From an uncultured Opitutia bacterium (GTDB lineage Bacteria; Verrucomicrobiota; Verrucomicrobiia; Opitutales; UBA953): a stretch of 11,579 nucleotides of DNA. Every line of letters begins with the position of its first letter. Position 1 is the stretch's first letter. The notes beneath the pieces were generated by a model. It made no database searches, was not told the origin of the DNA, and saw only the letters and a list, made by a program, of their open reading frames with translations. The stretch is taken from assembly GCA_903910245.1 (NCBI GenBank), contig CAIVYX010000081.1:1-11579 (forward strand). Reading direction: 5' to 3'. Position numbers and translations under genes: made by a program. Shown one piece after another: positions 6,270 through 11,579 of the stretch.

Positions 6270-6752
6270 TTGATTCCTCGTCCGCCATCCTGCCAAGGCT
6301 GTATCCAGAACGCCGCGGTGTACTTCACCCTCGTCGCCGGGGGGAAAGCGGAGACTTATGCCTGCTGCCAAGGCTGCCCCTCCCTGCTGTCGGACTCCAT
6401 CCTGCCCTCCCTCGCGCTCGGGCTGAAGCTGACCGTCCCGGCCCCCGTCGGCCGGGGCAAGTGCCCCACCTGCGGCTTCCGGTGGGCCGACTTCGACCGC
6501 ATCCATCGCTTCGGCTGCCCGACCTGCTACGAAGCCCACGCGCCGCAGGCCTTGGCCACGATCGCCCGTATCCAGCCGGGCCTCGAACACCACGGCCGCC
6601 GCCCCACCGATGCCGTGGCCGACCGCGAGGCCAAGCTGGCTAAGGCCCGCCTCCTGCTGAATTCCGCCCTCAAAGAAGAGGACTACGAAACGGCTGCCGC
6701 CCTCCGCGACCAGATTACCGGACTTGAAGCCGGCCCACCTGAAGCCAAGTAA
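6270..6752 (+). CDS. McsA-like protein: four CxxC zinc motifs plus UVR domain
   Basis: This 160-residue cytoplasmic protein has four Cys pairs, C8/C11, C33/C36 (with C32), C65/C68 and C83/C86, expected to form two zinc sites. A C-terminal UVR domain follows at about 119-153 (LAKARLLLNSALKEEDYETAAALRDQITGLE, the UvrB/UvrC interaction motif). That order is the architecture of McsA, the activator and adaptor of the protein-arginine kinase McsB in stress control and ClpCP targeting. No mcsB (guanido kinase) or clpC lies beside it here. Translation starts at TTG 6270 with AGGAG just upstream. It is followed 10 bp later by surE on the same strand, so the two probably share a transcript. The alternative is a UVR-domain zinc protein with another partner. 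The domain call is firm, the McsA role is inferred. Confidence 0.85.
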   Translation: MIPRPPSCQGCIQNAAVYFTLVAGGKAETYACCQGCPSLLSDSILPSLALGLKLTVPAPVGRGKCPTCGFRWADFDRIHRFGCPTCYEAHAPQALATIARIQPGLEHHGRRPTDAVADREAKLAKARLLLNSALKEEDYETAAALRDQITGLEAGPPEAK

Positions 6753-6762
6753 TGACCTTAGG

Positions 6763-7530
6763 ATGAAGCCGCTCGCCCTGCTGACCAATGACGACGGCAT
6801 CAACGCCGCCTTCCTCCACGCCTTGGTCGCCGCTTGCGTGGCCGAGGGCTTCGACGTCGTCGTCGCCGCCCCCTCCGGGGAGCGCAGCTGGATCGGTCGG
6901 GCCTTCAGTCGCCACCGCGAAGTCACCCTCGCCGACTACCCGAACCTCGGCCGCCAGGCCTGGTCCATCGACGGTACCCCCTCTGACTGCGTCAACATCG
7001 CCCTAGGCCACCTGCTGCCCGTGAAGCCCGACGTGGTCCTCTCCGGTATCAACATCGGCTTCAACGCCACCATGCCCCTCTGCCTGAGTTCCGGCACCCT
7101 CGCTGGCGCGACCGAAGGCACGTCATGGGGCCTGCCGGCCGTGGCCTGCTCCCTCGACCTAGAGAAATCGCTCTTCGAACAGGTCCACCGCAACTCGTCG
7201 GTCTGCCCTCCGGCCCTTCGTCCGCACCTTGAGGCCGCCGGCCGCCACGCCGCCCGCTTCGCCAAAGGGCTCGTCGGCCAGCCCAGCCCGGGCCTGCTCG
7301 TCCACAGCCTCAACTACCCCGCCACGGTCACCCATGACACCGCGATGGAACGCTCCACACCGGCGCTTGTCCGCCATGGCTCCCTCTTCAAACGTTCGGC
7401 GCAGGGCTTCTCGTTCGCCTGGAATGACGGCGAGAACCTCACCACCGACAAACAATCAGACCTCGCCGTGTTGGAGCGAGGCCTGATCAGCCACACCGTC
7501 TTCGACTTCGGCGCCACCGCGCCGCTCTGA
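6763..7530 (+). CDS. surE: 5'/3'-nucleotidase SurE
   Basis: This 255-residue metal-dependent nucleoside monophosphate phosphatase (EC 3.1.3.5 type) is linked in other bacteria to stationary-phase survival and nucleotide-pool clean-up. The N-terminal signature LLTNDDGINA (6-15) provides Asp10 and Asp11. Ser42 in APSGERS and Asn97 in the SGINIGFN motif (94-101) complete the usual divalent-metal site. SSGTLAGATEG (109-119) matches the conserved SGT-x-x-A-x-E-G helix. The length is normal for the family. The frame stays open to TTG 6724, which would overlap the previous gene; the ATG at 6763 directly precedes the typical KPLALLTNDDG start and is preferred. The stop codon is half of a 14-bp palindrome shared with the convergent downstream gene. 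No enzyme residue appears to be missing. Confidence 0.95.
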   Translation: MKPLALLTNDDGINAAFLHALVAACVAEGFDVVVAAPSGERSWIGRAFSRHREVTLADYPNLGRQAWSIDGTPSDCVNIALGHLLPVKPDVVLSGINIGFNATMPLCLSSGTLAGATEGTSWGLPAVACSLDLEKSLFEQVHRNSSVCPPALRPHLEAAGRHAARFAKGLVGQPSPGLLVHSLNYPATVTHDTAMERSTPALVRHGSLFKRSAQGFSFAWNDGENLTTDKQSDLAVLERGLISHTVFDFGATAPL

Positions 7531-7540
7531 GCCGGCTCAG
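7527..7540. repeat. 14-bp perfect palindrome containing both convergent stop codons
   Basis: CTGAGCCGGCTCAG is its own reverse complement. The TGA of surE (7528-7530) and the TGA of the minus-strand membrane protein (TCA on plus, 7537-7539) sit symmetrically inside it. As RNA it could form at most a 5-bp stem with a CCGG loop, and no T run follows on either strand, so it is at best a poor terminator. Confidence 0.6.
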
Positions 7541-8172
7541 TGGGTGTGGCCGTGATCGTGGCCGTCGCCATGATCGTGGTCGTGGTCGTGATGACCTTCG
7601 CCCGCAAAGAGTACCGGCAGGAGGAGCACCAGGCCGCCAATGAAGGCCGGAGCCCAGGCATTACGCAGACCGTGAGCCGCGAGGAAAGGATAGAAGGCGA
7701 CGTAGCTGGCGAAGGCCCAGGCGCCGAGGTGATTGGTGAAGATCCAGAGGCCCTTGAGGCCACCGTCGTTGGCGCGACGCTGGACATAGACGGAGAGGAA
7801 ACCAGAGAAGAAGATTGCCGAGAGGATTAACAAAAAGATGGCGAAAGGAGCCCAACCTTCGACGGCGTGGTGGTGAATCTCTTCGGCCTGCTTCTTAACT
7901 TCAGGCTCGGCGGCGGCCTCGGCCGCAGTGACGGCGGCCTTCTCGTCGAAAGCCTTGCCCTTGGCGGCGGTCTTGGCCTTAGCCACGGCCTTATCCACCA
8001 GCGCGGCCTTGGCGGCGGCTTCCTTCGCATGGGCGTCAGACTCAGGAAGAGTATGGCTCATGTAATAGTAGGCGCCGACGGAGATGCCGTAGAAGACGAC
8101 GCCGAGGACGAGGGTATTGATGGCCAGGCCGAGGCGGCCGAGGGGCTTGGTAAGATCCAGCGAGAAGCTCAT
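7537..8172 (-). CDS. Four-helix membrane protein with Ala/Lys helical insert and His-rich tail, function unknown
   Basis: I do not recognise this 211-residue protein. Predicted spans from the ATG at 8172 are about 14-38, 108-130, 142-165 and 175-191. Between spans 1 and 2 is a long charged, Ala/Lys/Glu-rich segment (about 44-98) that looks helical, possibly coiled-coil, ending in IHHHAVEGW (His100-102). After span 4 the last 18 residues are almost only His, Asp and Gly (HHDHDHDHGDGHDHGHTH, nine His), a typical divalent-metal-binding tail as in some Zn/Ni/Co transport or insertion proteins. The basic QRRANDGGLKG loop after span 2 suggests a cytoplasmic side there, which places the His tail in the cytoplasm and the helical insert outside. 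The start is uncertain: GGGAGGG lies 9 nt before a TTG at 8187, which would add MRLRT. It is convergent with surE and divergent from gph. Confidence 0.78.
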   Translation of the reverse strand: MSFSLDLTKPLGRLGLAINTLVLGVVFYGISVGAYYYMSHTLPESDAHAKEAAAKAALVDKAVAKAKTAAKGKAFDEKAAVTAAEAAAEPEVKKQAEEIHHHAVEGWAPFAIFLLILSAIFFSGFLSVYVQRRANDGGLKGLWIFTNHLGAWAFASYVAFYPFLAAHGLRNAWAPAFIGGLVLLLPVLFAGEGHHDHDHDHGDGHDHGHTH

Positions 8173-8261
8173 GGTGCGAAGCCGCAACCTAGGTCGCCCT
8201 CCCTTTCCTTCAATTCCAAACTTGGAAAACGCTCCGTTCCACGCCTCATAAGGGCTTCGCC
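8173..8261. promoter_or_regulatory. Divergent regulatory region with inverted repeat TTCCAA-AC-TTGGAA
   Basis: This 89-bp gap separates the His-tailed membrane protein and the HAD phosphatase. A perfect 6-bp inverted repeat with 2-nt spacer lies at 8214-8227, a plausible dimeric-regulator operator. Its right arm TTGGAA could serve as a -35 box for the plus strand, with TCATAA at 8246-8251 as a weak -10 after 18 bp. AAGGG (8250-8254) lies 7 nt before the HAD ATG as its ribosome binding site. On the minus strand, GGGAGGG (8203-8197) lies 9 nt before TTG 8187 and supports that alternative start for the membrane protein. All of this is by eye. Confidence 0.35.
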
Positions 8262-8921
8262 ATGGCCCGCCCCCTTCCTGAAACCGTCCTTTTCGACCTC
8301 GACGGCACCCTAGTCGACAACTTCGAGGCCATCCACCGCTGCTACGACGACGTGATGAGCATGATGGGCCTCCCGGGCGTCACCTTGGAGCAAATCCGCC
8401 GCGCCGTGGGCGGATCAGTCAACGTGACGGTCGTCAATCTAGCCGGCGAAGCCAACGCGCCCACCGCGACGCGCCTCTTCCGCGAACACTTCCCCTCCGT
8501 GATGTACCATGGCCTGCGTGCCTACCCCGGCTGCCGCGAGATCCTCGTCGGCCTGCGCGCCAAAGGCGTCCGGGTCGCGGTGTACACAAACAAGGACGAC
8601 GCCAACTCGAAGAAGATCATGGAGCACCTCGGGCTGGATGACGCCGTCGATGCGGTCTACGGCACCAACGTCCATCCCTGGCGTAAGCCCCAGCCGGAGT
8701 TCACCCATTTTGTTCTATCGTCACTCAAGGCCGACCCTACCCGCACGGTCATGGTGGGGGATTCGCCGTTCGACATCTCTACGGCCCGCAACGGCAAGCT
8801 GGCCGCTATCCATTGCGTGACGACCGGTAGTCACACCGCCGAGGAACTCGCCCCTTACGCCCCGGACACCGTCCACGCCGGCCTACCCGAACTGGGCCGT
8901 GAGCTCTTCGGTCTGGGCTGA
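8262..8921 (+). CDS. HAD-superfamily phosphatase, phosphoglycolate phosphatase-like
   Basis: This 219-residue cytoplasmic HAD hydrolase of subfamily IA has a helical cap. All four HAD motifs are visible. Motif I is VLFDLDGTLVD, with nucleophile Asp12 and acid/base Asp14. Motif II is VAVYTNK, with Thr109. Motif III is Lys142 in RKPQPE. Motif IV is VMVGDSPFDISTA, with Asp167 and Asp171 binding Mg2+. The cap lies between about 20 and 85. The closest functional picture is phosphoglycolate phosphatase (Gph), which removes the 2-phosphoglycolate formed from damaged DNA ends or oxygenation, but IA enzymes with the same motifs include pyrophosphatases and sugar phosphatases. The ATG at 8262 has AAGGG 7 nt upstream. 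It precedes recD2 by 43 bp on the same strand; a shared transcript is possible. Confidence 0.92.
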   Translation: MARPLPETVLFDLDGTLVDNFEAIHRCYDDVMSMMGLPGVTLEQIRRAVGGSVNVTVVNLAGEANAPTATRLFREHFPSVMYHGLRAYPGCREILVGLRAKGVRVAVYTNKDDANSKKIMEHLGLDDAVDAVYGTNVHPWRKPQPEFTHFVLSSLKADPTRTVMVGDSPFDISTARNGKLAAIHCVTTGSHTAEELAPYAPDTVHAGLPELGRELFGLG

Positions 8922-8964
8922 TTTTCGTTTCGCTCCCGCCCCGCGGGGATGATTGGCTAGCCGC

Positions 8965-11151
8965 ATGTCGCCGCCACGCGAACCGCCGCGCGGATCCGAA
9001 ACCACCCTTTCGGGCGTGGTCGAGCGCATCCTGTGGCTCGATGAGGAGACGCATTTCACCATTGCGGAGCTCGCACCAGAAGCCGGCGATAAGGTCATCA
9101 TCCTCGGGAACATGACCGGGCTGCAGTGCGGCGAGACCGTCGACGTCACTGGGCATTGGGAGCGCCACCCTTCGCACGGGCCGCAGCTGCGCGTGCGCAC
9201 GTTCAGTTCACGTCTACCTTCTTCCGTCCACGGTATCCGCAAATACCTCGGTAGCGGCCTCATCAAGGGCATCGGCAAGACCTACGCCGACAAGATCGTC
9301 GCGAAATTCGGCGTCCGCACTTTCGATATCATCTCCAACCAGTCAGGCCGTCTCCGCGAAGTCGAAGGAATCGGCCCTGGCCGCGCGAAGTCCATCAAGG
9401 CCGCCTGGGAAGACCAGAAAGCCCTGCGCGAGGTCATGGTCTTCCTGCAAACCTACGGCGTGACCAATGCGCTCTGCATCCGCATCGTCAAAGCCTACGG
9501 CCAAGACGCCAAGAAGGTCCTGACCAGCGAGCCCTATCGCGTGTGCCGCGAAGTCGAAGGCGTCGGTTTCAAGACCGCCGATAAGATTGCGCGCAACCTC
9601 GGCCTCCCCACCGCCGGTCCGCAGCGCGTCGATGCGGGCATCCTGCACACGCTCGAAGAACTCGAAGGCGAAGGCCACAGCGCGTTCCCCGACGAAGGCC
9701 TGCTTGAAAAAGCCACCGAGCTTCTCGAAGTCGACAAGACGATTGTCCACGACCGCCTCCGCAAGCTGATGGAAGAAAAGGCCGTCGGCGTGCTCTCCAC
9801 GCGCGGCGTTCGCCTCGTGCAGCTCCGTCCGCAGGAGAACGCCGAGAAGTCCATCGCCGCCTCCATCCAGCGCTTCCTGGCCACACCGTCGGGCCTACCG
9901 ACCATCGTTGCCGACAAGGCCGTCGAATGGGCCCAGACCCGCGCCGGCTTCGCTTTCTCGCCCGCGCAGGCGGCCGGCGTGCTCATGGCGCTGCAGAACA
10001 AGGTTACGGTCCTCACCGGCGGCCCCGGTACCGGCAAGACGACGATTCTCAAGGCGCTGTGCGACATCCTCAGCGCCAAGCGCGTGCGCATGGCCCTCGG
10101 CGCGCCCACGGGCCGCGCAGCAAAGCGCATGACCGAGGCAACGCGCGTCCAGGCCTCGACCATCCATCGTCTGCTGAAATTCGACCCAGCGGCTGGCGGT
10201 TTCACCTCCAACGCCGAGAACCCGCTCGCGACGGACTTCGTCATCATTGACGAATCCTCGATGCTGGATACCAAACTCGCGGCCTCACTCCTGCGCGCCG
10301 TCCCCGGCACGGCCCACCTCCTGCTCGTCGGCGACGTCAATCAGCTCCCCTCCGTCGGCGCGGGTAACGTGCTCGGTGATCTCATTGATTCCGGTGCCGC
10401 CGCAGTCACGCGGCTCGATACGGTCTTCCGCCAAGGCGCCCGCAGCGGCATCGTCACCGTCGCCCACGGCATTTTGCACGCGGACACCACCCCGCCCACG
10501 CCGGTCGAGGATCCCGCGAAGCTCGACTTCACCCAGGACATCCACTTCGTCCGCGTCGACGATCCGGAAGCCTGCGTGGCAATGGTGACGAAGCTCTGCT
10601 GCGACATCCTGCCAAAGGCGCTCCGCTTCGACCCGCTGCGCGACATCCAAGTGCTCGCTCCGATGCACAAAGGTACCGGCGGCATCCAGGCCTTCAATCA
10701 GGCGCTCCAAGGCCGCCTGCGCGGCGCCGACGCTCGTCCCGGTCGCATCCAGCCGGGTGACAAGGTCATCCAGACCCGTAATAACTACGACAAGAACGTC
10801 TTCAACGGGGACTTTGGCGTGGTGCTTGGCCAGAACGAGGAAGGCACGTTGCTGATCGACTTCGACGGCGCACGCGTGGAGCTCGAACGCGGCGAACAGA
10901 GCGACCTGCACCTCGCCTACGCGGTGAGTATCCATAAGTCCCAGGGTTCGGAGTTTCCCGCCGTTGTGGTCCCCCTACTCCGCCAGCATAGCATCATGCT
11001 CGCGCGTAACCTCGTCTACACCGCCGTTACGCGCGGCCGCAAGCAGGTGATCCTCGTCGGCGACCCCACCGCTTACGCGATGGCCGTACGCAACGCTTCG
11101 GATTCACGCCGCATCACCGGCCTACTCCCCCGCCTCCGCGGCGAGGAGTAA
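8965..11151 (+). CDS. recD2: RecD2-type superfamily 1B DNA helicase
   Basis: This 728-residue 5'-3' DNA helicase is of the RecBC-independent RecD2 type. D. radiodurans RecD2 is about 715 residues and the Bacillus protein about 800. The N-terminus has an OB-like segment (about 15-80), then helix-hairpin-helix elements KGIGKTYADKI (101-111), VEGIGPGRAKSI (133-144) and VEGVGFKTADKI (197-208). These separate it from the shorter-N-terminus RecD1 of RecBCD. Helicase motifs follow: Walker A TGGPGTGKTT (351-360, Lys358), Ia GAPTGRAAKRM, II IIDESSMLD, III LLLVGDVNQLPSVGAGNVLGDL, IV VFRQG, V VSIHKSQGSEF and VI VYTAVTRGRKQVILVGD. All are intact, so it should be active. The ATG at 8965 is used; an in-frame TTG at 8953, with GGGGA 3 nt upstream, would add four residues. 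Its stop codon abuts the stop of the convergent U32 gene with no base between. Confidence 0.95.
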   Translation: MSPPREPPRGSETTLSGVVERILWLDEETHFTIAELAPEAGDKVIILGNMTGLQCGETVDVTGHWERHPSHGPQLRVRTFSSRLPSSVHGIRKYLGSGLIKGIGKTYADKIVAKFGVRTFDIISNQSGRLREVEGIGPGRAKSIKAAWEDQKALREVMVFLQTYGVTNALCIRIVKAYGQDAKKVLTSEPYRVCREVEGVGFKTADKIARNLGLPTAGPQRVDAGILHTLEELEGEGHSAFPDEGLLEKATELLEVDKTIVHDRLRKLMEEKAVGVLSTRGVRLVQLRPQENAEKSIAASIQRFLATPSGLPTIVADKAVEWAQTRAGFAFSPAQAAGVLMALQNKVTVLTGGPGTGKTTILKALCDILSAKRVRMALGAPTGRAAKRMTEATRVQASTIHRLLKFDPAAGGFTSNAENPLATDFVIIDESSMLDTKLAASLLRAVPGTAHLLLVGDVNQLPSVGAGNVLGDLIDSGAAAVTRLDTVFRQGARSGIVTVAHGILHADTTPPTPVEDPAKLDFTQDIHFVRVDDPEACVAMVTKLCCDILPKALRFDPLRDIQVLAPMHKGTGGIQAFNQALQGRLRGADARPGRIQPGDKVIQTRNNYDKNVFNGDFGVVLGQNEEGTLLIDFDGARVELERGEQSDLHLAYAVSIHKSQGSEFPAVVVPLLRQHSIMLARNLVYTAVTRGRKQVILVGDPTAYAMAVRNASDSRRITGLLPRLRGEE

Positions 11152-11579
11152 TTAGAGCTTCACCCTCATCGTCCCGCGCGTGACGCCGAGCTGATTGAGG
11201 ACCTTGAGGTCATTCCAGAGCGCGGTGCCGTCGAGGTCACCCTTGAGCAGGGCCTGATATTTCTCGAGCGTGCGCGTGACGGTGGACGCATCCTCGTCAA
11301 CAAACTCGACACGGAAGCGTCGGACACCAAGGGACAGCAGCTGCGTGACATATTCGGCGCCAGTCTGGGCACGCGAATTGAAGAGTGTGTTGCGGCAGCC
11401 GGCATCGGCCTTGAGAATGTGCTCGGCGCCGACGCGGTCGCGTAGTTTGACGCGGTGCGTCTCGCAGGGGCGGCCGCAGTCGCGGTAATCCTTACCCTTG
11501 GAGAGAAAGGCACAGAACACACAGTGCTCCATATGGAACATCGGCATGTGCTGGTGGACCGTGACTTCGAACCACTCCG
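11152..11579 (-). CDS. Peptidase U32-family protein, C-terminal part (5' end outside window)
   Basis: The frame is open to the right edge, so the gene starts outside the window. The visible 141 residues begin EWFEVTVHQHMPMFHMEHCVFC and run through SKGKDYRDCGRPCETHRVKLRD, GAEHILKADAGCRNTLFN and RAQTGAEYV to a C-terminal helical part. These are hallmarks of the U32 family, formerly called collagenase-like peptidases. Several members (TrhP, RlhA, UbiU/UbiV) are now known to act in tRNA or rRNA hydroxylation or O2-independent ubiquinone hydroxylation. Cys19, Cys22, Cys34, Cys38 and Cys61 (counted from the first visible residue) are candidates for Fe-S ligands by analogy with those proteins; that is inferred. 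The ATG at 11547 is internal, not the start. The substrate cannot be decided from this fragment. Confidence 0.88.
   Translation of the reverse strand, partial: EWFEVTVHQHMPMFHMEHCVFCAFLSKGKDYRDCGRPCETHRVKLRDRVGAEHILKADAGCRNTLFNSRAQTGAEYVTQLLSLGVRRFRVEFVDEDASTVTRTLEKYQALLKGDLDGTALWNDLKVLNQLGVTRGTMRVKL

Noticed and set aside
7541..7600. Short tandem-like repeat of gtg-atc/gtg-gtc units, considered as a satellite or CRISPR-like repeat
   Set aside because: It is the antisense of the His-Asp codons in the membrane-protein tail; the periodicity is explained by the protein sequence.
8939..8948. CCCCGCGGGG palindrome just upstream of recD2, considered as a hairpin hiding the ribosome binding site
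   Set aside because: With a realistic loop only 3 bp remain, and such GC palindromes are expected by chance in GC-rich DNA; nothing else supports regulation there.
9534..10340. Minus-strand open frame (268 codons) inside recD2, plus others at 9343-9750 and 10285-10935
   Set aside because: Antisense to intact RecD2 helicase motifs, low-complexity Arg/Ser/Ala or Val/Gly/Asp content, no recognisable domain.
11152..11547. Complete 131-residue protein starting at ATG 11547
   Set aside because: The frame continues upstream to the window edge with EWFEVTVHQH, which belongs to the U32 family pattern, so it is a truncated view of a longer gene.

Overview
The window reads as an ordinary chromosomal stretch of a GC-rich, didermic (Gram-negative) bacterium. 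Evidence for this is a Tol-type envelope motor operon, a lipoprotein with a lipobox, a Tat-type leader, and codons that mostly end in G or C. A RecD2-type helicase beside a McsA-like zinc/UVR protein, an HPP-family membrane protein and weak Shine-Dalgarno signals would fit a Verrucomicrobiota (Opitutae-like) genome. That placement is an inference from gene content, not from a marker gene. No rRNA, tRNA, CRISPR array, insertion sequence, phage gene or integration site is visible.

Layout, left to right. (1) 2-202 is the C-terminal part of a nitrogen-regulatory PII protein, closed by a clear intrinsic terminator. (2) Convergent to it, 260-775 (-) is a Tat-leader cupin protein. It is divergent, across 87 bp, from a peptide-binding lipoprotein of the OppA/SBP_bac_5 family (863-2527) that has no permease or ATPase genes beside it. 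(3) A same-strand run follows the lipoprotein: an unrecognised secreted protein (2564-3073), an HPP-family membrane protein (3093-3605) and a RidA/YjgF-family protein (3610-4074), with gaps of 36, 19 and 4 bp. (4) On the minus strand, 6181 down to 4081 is a compact tolQ-tolR-tolA operon; tolB and pal do not follow it. (5) Divergent from tolQ are a McsA-like four-CxxC/UVR protein (6270-6752, TTG start) and surE (6763-7530). (6) Convergent to surE is an unrecognised four-helix membrane protein with an Ala/Lys helical insert and a histidine-rich tail (7537-8172, -). Divergent from that is a HAD phosphatase of the Gph type (8262-8921), followed by recD2 (8965-11151). (7) The window ends in the C-terminal 141 residues of a U32 peptidase-family protein on the minus strand.

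In functional terms the window combines nitrogen sensing (PII), peptide capture (OppA), metabolite damage control (RidA, SurE, Gph), envelope maintenance (TolQRA), proteostasis or stress signalling (McsA-like) and DNA repair (RecD2). I see no convincing new multi-gene system. The most open items are the His-tailed membrane protein, the unknown secreted protein next to HPP/RidA, the McsA-like protein without an adjacent McsB kinase, the unusual TolA architecture, and the extreme packing of convergent genes. Three convergent pairs have 0 or 6 bp between their stop codons, and one of those junctions is a perfect 14-bp palindrome containing both stops.
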